64,000 bases of DNA, from contig JAUXZS010000020.1 in NCBI GenBank assembly GCA_030692515.1, positions 372,001-436,000 of the forward strand. Direction: 5' to 3'. Source of the DNA: Bacteroidota bacterium. Its GTDB lineage: Bacteria > Bacteroidota > Bacteroidia > B-17B0 > Aurantibacillaceae. The notes under the pieces were generated by a model, which saw nothing but the letters and a program-made list of their open reading frames with translations, did not search any database and was not told where the DNA came from. Below, piece after piece: positions 32,718 through 41,769 of this stretch. How positions within the stretch are numbered: position 1 is the first letter of the stretch; each line of letters begins with the position of its first letter. The translations under genes and the position numbers were made by a program.

Positions 32718-33569
32718 ATGGGGATTTCATACTACCTTGCAAATCCATTGCAAAATATAATGTCTCATTTTAAACAAATAAATACAAAACCTAACTCGCT
32801 ACTAACTTTTGATAATTACTTTAACAATCAAAAGGAAGTTATAGCGTTAAAAAAAACAACAATCACGAATGAAGCAGAGTCATTAATTTTCTCTGGCTCA
32901 AACGGCAGCGGAGTAACACATCTTTTAAATGCAATTTGTAATTCACAAATTAAGCAAAATAAAAAAGTGTTTTTCATTACTGCTCAATGGCTTATTTATG
33001 TTAAAAAAAATCTAAAAACCCAAGCAGATAAAGAAGCATTTATTAATTCAATTTTAAAACATGATGTAATAGCGATTGATAACATTCAATTTTTTTATCG
33101 TAAGACAAAACATCAAAATCAATTTATTCATAATATTATTAGTAAAACTGCTAATTCAAATAAACTAGTGTTTTTAGGTTGTAGCGAGCCGCAAAAAGAC
33201 TTTTCCAAGTCGAAAAAAATTAAAAAAACACTGGCGCTTAAACGAGTTGAATTACTGCAATTAAGTAGTTTTGATGTCTACTCTATTTTAAAAAATCTCT
33301 GTTCTTTAGAAGACAATATACCAGATAATCTACTATATGCTATTTCAGGTTATAATGGCTCAATTCAACAATATATTAACTGCTTAATATCAATTCGATT
33401 CAATATTAGCTCACAAAACATTCCATCACAAGAATTATCCATAGAGGAATTTGATGATATATTTAATTTAAAAAAATATTTTCATAAACAACAATTAAGA
33501 AAATGTTTTATTCAAACGCAACTAAAATTTCCGAAGCATCTATCGTTTATTTTGGAAAAAACCAACTAA
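32718..33569 (+). CDS. DnaA/Hda-like AAA+ protein with degenerate Walker motifs
   Basis: The 283-aa protein aligns by eye with DnaA domain III: 'LLTFDNYFNNQKE' matches the domain III start, and 'GSNGSGVTHLLNAI' matches the DnaA Walker A (GxxGxGKTHLxxAI) but has Val66 where the ATP-binding Lys should be. Walker B reads 'IAIDNIQFF' (DnaA: VDDIQFL), with the second acidic residue changed to Asn122. A lid-like helical part follows. There is no domain I and no domain IV DNA-binding helix-turn-helix. ATP hydrolysis is therefore unlikely. Met15 (32760) is an alternative start. Hda, which controls DnaA, is the nearest known analogue; the role here is inferred only. It is convergent with the next gene and their stop codons overlap. 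Confidence 0.7.
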   Translation: MGISYYLANPLQNIMSHFKQINTKPNSLLTFDNYFNNQKEVIALKKTTITNEAESLIFSGSNGSGVTHLLNAICNSQIKQNKKVFFITAQWLIYVKKNLKTQADKEAFINSILKHDVIAIDNIQFFYRKTKHQNQFIHNIISKTANSNKLVFLGCSEPQKDFSKSKKIKKTLALKRVELLQLSSFDVYSILKNLCSLEDNIPDNLLYAISGYNGSIQQYINCLISIRFNISSQNIPSQELSIEEFDDIFNLKKYFHKQQLRKCFIQTQLKFPKHLSFILEKTN

Positions 33570-34171
33570 AACACATAGCCAATACCAAATAAAACTCCTA
33601 AACTATTTATTCCAAGAGAATAGCTACTTCCAAAATAAATCACGAAATCTTCGTTCTTTATAAAACGGAAACGCCCAGCGCCAACCGGGGCAAAACGTAA
33701 AACATCATTTTCATTCAATAAAAAACTTGCTAATGGTCCCATTTCTAATTCAATGGCAGATTTTTCTCCAATTCTAAATTTAAAAATTCTAAATTGTAAA
33801 CCTGTGCCAAAAGTTGGCGACGCGCGTTCATTTACAATTTGACCATTAACAATAAACTGTTTAGTTTGTGTAGGTAAATTGAAGAATACTGGAATTTTCA
33901 TCTTTTTGGTGGGTCTAAATTCAGCAAAAAACAATCGAGCAGAAGTTGGGACAATTATAGCCGAATTGTTTTTAATTTCTTCTAATTTACTATCAGAAAT
34001 AAACAAAAGTGTTTGACCAAGACTCAACTCAAAAAAACGTCTATCTTTTTTCTTTTTAAGGGAATCTTGCAGTTCTATTGCTTTATCAACTTGACACTCC
34101 ATCTTTGAAGGAAAAATAAAACAAAAAACAAAAAAAATACCGATAATTTTTATAAAAAACTCACTATTCAT
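33566..34171 (-). CDS. Small envelope protein, probably outer-membrane barrel
   Basis: The track ORF starts at 34279, but Met37 (34171) begins a proper signal peptide ('MNSEFFIKIIGIFFVFCFIF') and is preferred. A charged spacer ('LQDSLKKKKDRRFFE') is followed by ~140 residues of alternating strands ('FGTGLQFRIFKFRIG', 'EDFVIYFGSSYSLG') ending in 'FGIGYVF', which suits a small barrel with a terminal aromatic residue. No family is recognised. It overlaps the stop codon of the DnaA-like gene by a few bases. Confidence 0.65.
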   Translation of the reverse strand: MNSEFFIKIIGIFFVFCFIFPSKMECQVDKAIELQDSLKKKKDRRFFELSLGQTLLFISDSKLEEIKNNSAIIVPTSARLFFAEFRPTKKMKIPVFFNLPTQTKQFIVNGQIVNERASPTFGTGLQFRIFKFRIGEKSAIELEMGPLASFLLNENDVLRFAPVGAGRFRFIKNEDFVIYFGSSYSLGINSLGVLFGIGYVF

Positions 34172-34389
34172 AAGATAAATATACGTTATTTCCTTAAATA
34201 GATAATCGACAGATCGAGCCCAATATCTAAGAAATAGTGAAAAAATAGAGACATGGGCTATATGATGAAAAACAATCACATTATATCTAAAAAAAATTGT
34301 TATTTTCGTTATATATAACTAAAGGCAAATAAATGGAACTAATCCCATATGTAAAATTATCTATTCATCCTACTTACTAAAACACCTAA

Positions 34390-34767
34390 ATGACAAATTT
34401 ACTCATTGAAGAAACTCTAGAAACTCCTGAAATAAATTTCGACTCAGAATCAGGAATTCTTAAAATTTCAGGAAGAGCTTATTCTAGCGACATCTCTCTT
34501 TTTTATAAAAATATAGAAGCTTGGCTTGAAGAATATATACAAAACCCTAAAGAATCAACGATAATAGAACTGCATTTAGATTATTACAATTCTGTTTTCC
34601 ATAAATTATTATTTAATTTTTTAAAAAAAGGCAAAACACTTACGGAAAAAGGAAAGGAATTAGCTATAAAATGGTTTTACCAAGAAGGAGACGAAGACAG
34701 CGAAGAAGCCGCCATGCATTATTCAAAAACACTTGATTTTCCATTTGAAAAAATAGAATTTGAGTAG
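34390..34767 (+). CDS. SiaC-family (DUF1987) regulatory phosphoprotein
   Basis: The 125-aa protein has the family pattern 'TPEINFDSESGILKISGRAY', an 'FYKNIEAWLEEY' helix and the acidic C-terminal part 'KWFYQEGDEDSEEA'. In Pseudomonas aeruginosa SiaC, Thr68 is phosphorylated by SiaB and dephosphorylated by the PP2C phosphatase SiaA; here Ser68 ('DYYNSVFHK') falls at the same place. The next gene, 39 bp downstream, is a PP2C/SpoIIE phosphatase. I see neither a SiaB-like kinase nor a diguanylate cyclase in the window. Confidence 0.8.
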   Translation: MTNLLIEETLETPEINFDSESGILKISGRAYSSDISLFYKNIEAWLEEYIQNPKESTIIELHLDYYNSVFHKLLFNFLKKGKTLTEKGKELAIKWFYQEGDEDSEEAAMHYSKTLDFPFEKIEFE

Positions 34768-34806
34768 TTATTTTAAATTGTGATATGGTTATTTAACTTG
34801 TAGTTT

Positions 34807-37176
34807 TTGAGAATAAAAATCACATACTTTCTCTCTTTATTAATGCTTAGCTATTCGCTAAAATCTCAACACTATAAAATTGATTCTTTAAATTTAGTTT
34901 TTAAATCCCTCAGTAATGATTCTGATAAAGTTTTACTTCTTCATCATTTGGCGTCAGCAAGTGATTCAGTTTATTATTCATTTAAAGCTTTAGAATTAGC
35001 TAAAAAACTTAATTTTAAAAAAGGAATTTCACAATCTCTTTTAGATATAGGAAGGCATTATTACTTTAATGGAAAGGAAGATGTTGCGCTGGATTACCTT
35101 ATTAAGTCTGTAAAAATTGCAGAAGAAATTGGTAATAAAAAAATTATGGCAAGCGCATACCGCTACATTGGTTTTGTTTACAGAAACAACGATTCCTATA
35201 CCGCCGAAGATTATTACAAGAAAAGCTTAAAAATGTGTGAAGAAATTGGAGATAAAATTTCGGCTTCCTATGCATTAAGCGCAATAGGAAATATTTACGA
35301 AGGTGGTTTTGAAGGTGCTACAGAAAAAAATAAAAAAGCGCTTAATTACTATTTAAAAAGTTTAGCTATTCGCGAAAAAATTGGTTCAATGGACGAAATT
35401 GCCTCTTCATTAAACGAAACATCAAGAGTATATAATTTAATTGGATTACATGATAAAGCTATTGAATTACGATTAAAAGGGTTAGAAATTGCAGAAAAAT
35501 CACAAAGTTCTGAAAACATAGTTTACTTAACTAACCTAATAGGGAAAGACTATAGCTTTAGATTACATAACTATAATAAAGGCTTAGGATACCAACTTAA
35601 AGCGTATGAAATTAGTAAATCGTTAAAAAACAACTTTGACGTAATGCAAAGTATTACAAAGGGTATAGCATTTACGTATTCCTATTTAAAAGATTTAAAA
35701 AAATCAAATGAATTCTTTTTACTTTCAAATATATTAAGTGATTCTATTGAATCGCAAATGTCAAAAAACCAGTATAATTTATCTGGAATTAAACACGATT
35801 TAGAAAAAGAACTAGAAAAACAAAAATTACTTTTAAAAGATTCAGAAATACAAACCGCAAAGGCTGAAGCAGAAAGACAAACAACACTGCGAAACTCATT
35901 TTTTATTGGATTTGCTCTGATTTTAATTTTTTCAATTTTTGTTTTTATAGGAAATAGACAAAAACAAAAAGTAAATCAAGAATTAGCTTTAAGAAACAAC
36001 GAAATCAGAAAAGCTTATCAAACACTCGAAACAAGCGAGAATAATTTTAAACAAATTACAGAAACAATCAACGATATATTTTATTTATATAATATAATTG
36101 AAAAAAAATATGAATATATAAGTCCTAATTGTTTTTCTATTTTTGGTTTAACTCCAGAATACTTTTATGATGGGAAAAGTATGAAAGTTGTCGTTCATAC
36201 AGATGATTTAGAAAAAGTTATTGCCGCAAATATAAAAGTAGACTCCGGCATTGCATATGATATTGAATATAGAATAATAGTTGAGAACCAAGTTAAGTGG
36301 ATCGAAGAAAAGTCATCGCCAATTTTTGATGATAACGGTTTATTGATTCGTAATTCAGGAATATGTAGTGATATCACTCAAAGGAAAACTGATGAGGCAA
36401 TGTTGGTTAAAAAAAATAAAGATATTACAGATAGTATTTTATATGCCAGAATTATTCAAAATGCAATTCTTGTTCCAAGAGATGAGATATCAAAAAAAAT
36501 AAAAGAATTTTTTATATTATCTAAACCCAAAGATATTGTTGGTGGAGACTTTTATTTTTATAAAGAAACTAAGAATAGCATAATCCTAGCTGTTGCAGAT
36601 TGCACCGGACACGGTGTACCGGCTGGTTTTATGAGCATGATAGGGAATGCGTTTCTTAACGAAATAGTGAGTGCAAATGAAGATATTAGTCCTGCTGAAA
36701 TCCTAGAACAATTAAGTGAAAAAATAATTAAATCTTTAAATCAAAACAGAAACGATTCTGAAAGTAAAGATGGAATGGATATTGCTATTCTTTGTTTCGA
36801 AAACAAAAGTTCAACTGTTCAATATGCCGGTGCACAAAACTCGCTATACCTTATTCGAAATAAGGAACTGACTGAAATAAAAGCCGATCTATTTCCAGTT
36901 GGGATAAGTTCATTTGACAAAGAAAGTATATTTACAAATAATAAATTAGAACTTCAAAAAGGAGATTCTCTTTATATATTTAGTGATGGTTATGCCGACC
37001 AATTTGGCGGCGAACTAAGCAGAAAATTCATGAAAAAACAAATGAAAGAATTATTACTATCTATCCAAGAAAAAAGTATGATTGAACAAGAAGAAATATT
37101 AGATAAAACTTTCAATAATTGGAAAGGTAAATTGGATCAAGTAGATGATATGCTTGTAATTGGTGTGCGTGTTTAA
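34807..37176 (+). CDS. TPR-PAS-SpoIIE (PP2C) phosphatase
   Basis: It starts at TTG, preceded two codons earlier by an in-frame TAG, and the resulting signal peptide (YFLSLLMLSYSLKSQ) supports this start. TPR repeats fill ~35-300 in the periplasm. A coiled coil leads to a transmembrane segment ('SFFIGFALILIFSIFVFIG', ~365-385), a PAS domain (~405-535) and a SpoIIE-type PP2C domain (~550-789) with metal-binding acids in 'KPKDIVGGDFYFY', 'ADCTGHGVPAGF' and 'FSDGYADQFGG'. The likely substrate is the SiaC-like protein encoded just upstream. Together they would form a partner-switch output that responds to an envelope signal. Confidence 0.9.
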   Translation: MRIKITYFLSLLMLSYSLKSQHYKIDSLNLVFKSLSNDSDKVLLLHHLASASDSVYYSFKALELAKKLNFKKGISQSLLDIGRHYYFNGKEDVALDYLIKSVKIAEEIGNKKIMASAYRYIGFVYRNNDSYTAEDYYKKSLKMCEEIGDKISASYALSAIGNIYEGGFEGATEKNKKALNYYLKSLAIREKIGSMDEIASSLNETSRVYNLIGLHDKAIELRLKGLEIAEKSQSSENIVYLTNLIGKDYSFRLHNYNKGLGYQLKAYEISKSLKNNFDVMQSITKGIAFTYSYLKDLKKSNEFFLLSNILSDSIESQMSKNQYNLSGIKHDLEKELEKQKLLLKDSEIQTAKAEAERQTTLRNSFFIGFALILIFSIFVFIGNRQKQKVNQELALRNNEIRKAYQTLETSENNFKQITETINDIFYLYNIIEKKYEYISPNCFSIFGLTPEYFYDGKSMKVVVHTDDLEKVIAANIKVDSGIAYDIEYRIIVENQVKWIEEKSSPIFDDNGLLIRNSGICSDITQRKTDEAMLVKKNKDITDSILYARIIQNAILVPRDEISKKIKEFFILSKPKDIVGGDFYFYKETKNSIILAVADCTGHGVPAGFMSMIGNAFLNEIVSANEDISPAEILEQLSEKIIKSLNQNRNDSESKDGMDIAILCFENKSSTVQYAGAQNSLYLIRNKELTEIKADLFPVGISSFDKESIFTNNKLELQKGDSLYIFSDGYADQFGGELSRKFMKKQMKELLLSIQEKSMIEQEEILDKTFNNWKGKLDQVDDMLVIGVRV

Positions 37177-37583
37177 AATAAAATAATTCCAGAAAAAATA
37201 ATGATTTCTAAATTATTAGGTTTCCTTAAAACATAATTAACCTTTTTATATTAATATCAGGCAATAGTTTTCCCTCTATAAAGCAAAAACCAACCTTACG
37301 GGGCTGGTTTTACTTTGCTTGTTCACAACTAGGAAACCTTAGGGGGTTAGCCTATTTACTTTTTTTTTTAATAAGGGACCTTACGGGGCCAGCTTGACTA
37401 AAATAGAATTCCGATTGAACCCAACGATACAAATATATATGAGATTATTTTTTTAACTAATAATTATAATCAACTCCTTAGTTGATTTATATCACTTTCA
37501 ATTTTAGTTTTTTTTTAATAACTAATTTGATAAAAATGATAGCAGTAGTTAGCTAAGTTATATTTTTAATATTATTTTAAATG
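37177..37583. other. Intergenic region with spaced hairpin motifs
   Basis: No gene is seen. The part next to the phosphatase gene holds three related motifs at a 42-43 bp spacing (37294-37392). The rest is plain AT-rich DNA that should end the transcripts of two convergent genes. Confidence 0.6.
37286..37392 (+). repeat. Three CCTTA(C/G)GGGG motifs at ~43-bp spacing
   Basis: CCTTACGGGGCTGG (37294), CCTTAGGGGGTTAG (37337) and CCTTACGGGGCCAG (37379) are evenly spaced. The first is framed by AAAACCA/TGGTTTT (37286-37311), which makes a terminator-like hairpin. Each can form a small stem with its own flanks. Confidence 0.5.
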
Positions 37584-38936
37584 CTACCTTTTGAAAGAAG
37601 GAAATTCTACAGTGAAAGTTGTCCCCTGCTCTTCTACCGTGCTTAGAAACGTTACTTTTCCATTTATGAGTTCTAAATACTGTTGCACAATATTTAATCC
37701 TAGCCCAGTACCTTGGATATTACCTACATTTCCGGCTCTAAAAAACTGATTGAATATTTTATTTTGATCATCCTCAGGAATTCCAATACCAGAATCTTTC
37801 ACACTTATTGTTACATGATTTTTATCCACTACAGTGTTAACACGGATCTCACTGTCATTTTCTGAATATTTTGAAGCGTTAGAAAGAAGGTTTAATAAAA
37901 TATTTTTGATTATTTTTTCAGATTGATCAATAAGTTGCTCACCTTTATAAAAACACTTTATTTTTTGATTTTTTATCTTTAAAATCCCGTCAAATTCTTC
38001 AATCAAACTTCCCAAAAAAACCGCTAAATTAAAAGTAGTAGATTCTACCTTTATTTTTCCTTTTTCTAATTCTCCTAAAGAAAGAAAATCAGAAAGAATA
38101 TCGTCAAGATTTTTTACTGCAGAGCAAATTTGGTTTATGTGCTTAAGTCTATTTTCTTGTTGCTCAGTTTTAGGGTACATTTCAATAATACTGGCGCTAG
38201 AAAGTATACTCGCTAAAGGGGTGCGAAATTCATGAGAAACTAATGAAACAAAACTAGATTTAATTGCATTTAAATGTTTTTCTCGCTCAAGAGACTCTGT
38301 GAGTTTTAAAGTTCGTTCTTTTACTTTTGCTTCAAGTTCGTTATTAAGCATTAATATTTTCTCATTAGCAATTTTACGAGGCGTTATATTAGCACGAACT
38401 GCTAGGTATTTAAAAATTTTCCCATTATCGTCAATAAAAGGCACTATTGTGGTTTCTACCCAAAAATACGAGCCGTCCTTAGCTTTATTCTTAATCTCTC
38501 CCTTCCATACATTTCCTTGAGTAATAGTTGACCATAAATTTCTCATAAATTCTTTAGAATGGTATCCAGAGTTAACCAACCTATGATCTTGTCCCACAAG
38601 TTCATCCGTATTATATTTTGAGATCTCGCAAAAGTTATCATTCACATGAACAATTATACCCTTCACATCAGTAATAGTAACTAGACTAGATTCGTCCAAC
38701 GCAAACTTATAATCTGAAATGTTTTTGTAAACATCATCCAATAATTTATTTTGAAAAATTATTTTCTGTTCTAATTGGGTCTTAAGGCTATCATTTGCCT
38801 TATACAGCTTTATAAGTTCATCTCCTGAAACATATAATTCTGCAATTCGTTTCTCATTCTCTTCATTTCGTAATGCAAGTTCTTTATTTGCGGAAATTAA
38901 TTCCTCTATAAGCTTTTCCTTTTCAGAGTCTTTCAT
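37584..38936 (-). CDS. Soluble PAS histidine kinase
   Basis: The track start at 38951 is TTG; the ATG at 38936 ('MKDSEKEKLIEELISANKEL') is preferred. An N-terminal coiled coil (~1-75) is followed by a PAS/PAC domain ('VTITDVKGIIVHVNDNF', 'KDGSYFWVETTIVPF'), a second coiled coil, and a HisKA domain with phospho-His in 'SLVSHEFRTPLASIL'. The HATPase_c shows 'LLSNASKYSEND', 'VKDSGIGIPED' and 'GTGLGLNIV'. There is no transmembrane segment, so it senses a cytoplasmic cue. No response regulator is adjacent. The CheY-like protein at 14.4 kb is a possible but unproven partner. Confidence 0.9.
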   Translation of the reverse strand: MKDSEKEKLIEELISANKELALRNEENEKRIAELYVSGDELIKLYKANDSLKTQLEQKIIFQNKLLDDVYKNISDYKFALDESSLVTITDVKGIIVHVNDNFCEISKYNTDELVGQDHRLVNSGYHSKEFMRNLWSTITQGNVWKGEIKNKAKDGSYFWVETTIVPFIDDNGKIFKYLAVRANITPRKIANEKILMLNNELEAKVKERTLKLTESLEREKHLNAIKSSFVSLVSHEFRTPLASILSSASIIEMYPKTEQQENRLKHINQICSAVKNLDDILSDFLSLGELEKGKIKVESTTFNLAVFLGSLIEEFDGILKIKNQKIKCFYKGEQLIDQSEKIIKNILLNLLSNASKYSENDSEIRVNTVVDKNHVTISVKDSGIGIPEDDQNKIFNQFFRAGNVGNIQGTGLGLNIVQQYLELINGKVTFLSTVEEQGTTFTVEFPSFKR

Positions 38937-39272
38937 AATTATTTGTCTCAAAAATTAAAAAAACAAAGATGATTTAAAGAGTGCGAAAAAATTATTTTAT
39001 TAAGGTTACATGGCCAACATATTCTTTTTTGAACATTAAATTTAGTTTGACTAAAATGGTGTTAAAAAATAAAACAGAAAAAAACATCCGTATTGGTTTG
39101 TAGACTTCATTCTAAAGTATCTCACTACGAATATAAAACTATTTTCGAGATTCAAAACACTAAATGAGTGAAACTTGGTCACAATTTACTGAACGGCAAT
39201 TAACAGATATGTTTGCCTGTAATAGTTCCTAAAAACTAATTAATCAACGAACGAAAAGCGAAAAAAAACAAT
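38937..39272. other. Intergenic region
   Basis: About 335 bp lie between the kinase start and the lon stop. I see a 22-codon frame (39164-39232, MSETWSQ...) without a ribosome site and no hairpin. Nothing further is supported. Confidence 0.5.
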
Positions 39273-41708
39273 TTAAACCAGTTCTTTCACGCGTTCTTTA
39301 AGCAGCGCTATTTTCAACACTTCCTCCATTTGACTAACATAGCTAAAAGTTAAACCCTTCAAATAATCGGGTTTAATATCATCTACATCCTTTTTATTAT
39401 CGACACATAAAATAATTTCTTTTATTCCTGCGCGTTTGGCAGCTAATAACTTTTCTTTTATTCCGCCTACAGGTAAAACTTTTCCTCGCAAAGTTATTTC
39501 TCCCGTCATAGCCAAAGCTTTTCTTACTTTTCGTTTGGTAAAAGCGCTAGCTAAAGATGTAAGCATGGCAATACCCGCACTTGGGCCGTCCTTTGGAGTA
39601 GCGCCTTCGGGTATATGAATGTGTATGTTCTGATTTTCAAATGTATCGGCATCTGCATCAATTAAATGAGGTCGGGCTTTTAAATATTCCAAAGCAAGAA
39701 TAGCGCTTTCCTTCATCACATCCCCTAAATTACCAGTTAATGTTAATTTTCCGGACTTACTTTTACTTAAACTTGTTTCAATAAATAATATATCGCCACC
39801 AACTTGTGTCCAGGCTAAGCCCGTTACCACACCGGCAATATCGTTACCTTGGTATTTATCTTTAATATGTGAAGGACCTAATATTTTTACAATACTCTCC
39901 TCCGTAACTTTAGGAATCTCTTCATCACGAGCAATATGCACTGCAATATTCCGAGCAATTTTAGAAATCTTTTTTTCTAAATTTCTAACTCCACTTTCTG
40001 CAGTATAAGTATCAATTACGAACTCTAAAGCTTTATCACTAATTTTTAATTGTGATTTTTTTAATCCACTTTCTTCGATTTGTTTCGGAATTAAATGACG
40101 TTTAGCAATTTCTAACTTTTCTTCAACTGTGTATCCATTTACTTCAATAATTTCCATTCTATCGCGTAAAGCGGGTTGTATTGTAGATAAATTATTACAA
40201 GTAGCAATAAACATTACTTTACTTAAATCGTAATCTAATTCCAAAAAATTATCGTAAAAATTTGAATTCTGTTCCGGATCCAATACTTCTAATAAGGCAG
40301 AAGATGGATCGCCATGAAAATCACTTCCAACTTTATCAATCTCATCTAAAATAAAAACCGGGTTAGATGTTTGTACCTTTTTTAAGTTTTGTAAAATTCT
40401 TCCTGGCATAGCGCCAATATAGGTTTTACGATGTCCACGAATTTCACTTTCATCCTTTAAGCCTCCTAAACTCATACGCACATATTTGCGATTTAAAGCT
40501 TTAGCAATACTTTTACCTAAAGATGTTTTACCAACACCTGGAGGCCCGTATAAACAAATAATAGGTGACTTTAAATTTCCTTTTAATTTTAAAACTGCAA
40601 GATGTTCTATAATTCGCTCTTTAACTTTTTCTAAACCAAAATGATCTTCATCTAAAACTGTTTCTGCGTGTTTTAAATCAAAATTATCTATTGTAGTTTC
40701 TTCCCAAGGTAATTCTAATAAAAGTTCAACATAGTTTGTTTGAATACCATACTCAGCAGCATTTGGATTCATGCGCTGCAACTTAGCAACTTGCTTCTCG
40801 AAAACTTCTTTAATTTCCTTACTCCACTTTTTTTTCTCGGCTTTTTCTAAATAACCACTTATTTCTTGCTCAAAATTATTTCCACCTAACTCTTCTTGGA
40901 TGGTTTTAATTTGAGCATTTAAAAAATATTCGCGTTGTTGTTTGTCCAAATCCATTTTTGTTTTATTCTGAATTTGGTTTCGCAATTCCATTATTTGAAA
41001 TTCTTTATTCAAATTTTCGAGTACTAATAAACTACGATCTTTTAAATTGGCAACCTCTAACATTTTTTGCTTGTCTTCGGTGGTGGCATTCATGTTTGAT
41101 GAAATAAAATTCACCAAAAAAGTTGGGCTATCAATATTATTAATTGCAAAGCTTGCATCACTGGGGATGTTTGGAGAGATTTTTACAATTTGAACTGAAG
41201 TTTCTTTTAGATTAGAAATAATCGCAGTAAATTCTTTATCGGTTTTTGGTGGTTTAACTTCGTCAAAAGCAGAAACCTTTGCTTTGTGATAAGGCTCAGT
41301 TTGAATAAATTCATCTATTTTAAACCTACGTTTACCTTGTATAATTATAGTTGTATTACCATCAGGCATACGAAGCATTTTAATTATATGCGCTACCGTT
41401 CCAACAGTATATAAATCTTCTTCATTTGGCTCCTCTGTTGTATCGCTTCGCTGAGCAACAACACCAATCGTTTTATCACCCTTATTATAATCTTTTATAA
41501 GATGTATTGATTTATCTCTGCCAACAGTAATTGGTATCACAACTCCCGGAAATAACACCGTATTTCTAAGCGGCAAAATTGGCAGAATATCCGGAATTTT
41601 TTCATTCTGCATAGTATCTTCATCCTCAGTACTTAATAAGGGTATAAAATCCGAATCATCATCAATCCCTTGTTTAAAGGGCATATCATCTATATCTTGA
41701 AAATTCAT
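39273..41708 (-). CDS. lon: ATP-dependent Lon protease
   Basis: This is full-length Lon at 811 aa. The LON substrate-binding domain (~40-240) begins 'LPILPLRNTVLFPGVVIPI', and a coiled helical linker follows. The AAA+ module has Walker A 'GPPGVGKTS', Walker B 'VFILDEID' and 'GHRKTYIGAMPGRI'. The protease domain has the Ser710 nucleophile ('PKDGPSAGIA') and Lys753 ('GGIKEKLLAA') as the catalytic dyad. It degrades misfolded and regulatory proteins in the cytoplasm. An acidic N-terminal extension of ~35 residues ('DIDDMPFKQGIDDDSDF') is typical for Bacteroidota. It appears transcribed alone, with 61 bp to the next upstream gene. Confidence 0.98.
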   Translation of the reverse strand: MNFQDIDDMPFKQGIDDDSDFIPLLSTEDEDTMQNEKIPDILPILPLRNTVLFPGVVIPITVGRDKSIHLIKDYNKGDKTIGVVAQRSDTTEEPNEEDLYTVGTVAHIIKMLRMPDGNTTIIIQGKRRFKIDEFIQTEPYHKAKVSAFDEVKPPKTDKEFTAIISNLKETSVQIVKISPNIPSDASFAINNIDSPTFLVNFISSNMNATTEDKQKMLEVANLKDRSLLVLENLNKEFQIMELRNQIQNKTKMDLDKQQREYFLNAQIKTIQEELGGNNFEQEISGYLEKAEKKKWSKEIKEVFEKQVAKLQRMNPNAAEYGIQTNYVELLLELPWEETTIDNFDLKHAETVLDEDHFGLEKVKERIIEHLAVLKLKGNLKSPIICLYGPPGVGKTSLGKSIAKALNRKYVRMSLGGLKDESEIRGHRKTYIGAMPGRILQNLKKVQTSNPVFILDEIDKVGSDFHGDPSSALLEVLDPEQNSNFYDNFLELDYDLSKVMFIATCNNLSTIQPALRDRMEIIEVNGYTVEEKLEIAKRHLIPKQIEESGLKKSQLKISDKALEFVIDTYTAESGVRNLEKKISKIARNIAVHIARDEEIPKVTEESIVKILGPSHIKDKYQGNDIAGVVTGLAWTQVGGDILFIETSLSKSKSGKLTLTGNLGDVMKESAILALEYLKARPHLIDADADTFENQNIHIHIPEGATPKDGPSAGIAMLTSLASAFTKRKVRKALAMTGEITLRGKVLPVGGIKEKLLAAKRAGIKEIILCVDNKKDVDDIKPDYLKGLTFSYVSQMEEVLKIALLKERVKELV

Positions 41709-41769
41709 AAGCTATTATCTTAAAGTTAACAATAATTAAAACACATTTTGTGCCATTAAAAAAACTAGA

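Noticed and set aside
33566-34279. Longer 237-aa form of the small envelope protein
   Set aside because: The first 36 residues are not protein-like and would bury the signal peptide; Met37 (34171) fits better.
34327-34336. Single AAATAAATGG half-site before the SiaC-like gene
   Set aside because: There is no second half-site at 20 bp; a lone match is expected by chance in AT-rich DNA.
37294-37392. CRISPR array
   Set aside because: The repeated unit is only ~14 bp and imperfect, with three copies and no cas genes.
39164-39232. 22-codon frame between the PAS kinase and lon
   Set aside because: Too short, without ribosome site, promoter or recognisable leader-peptide features.
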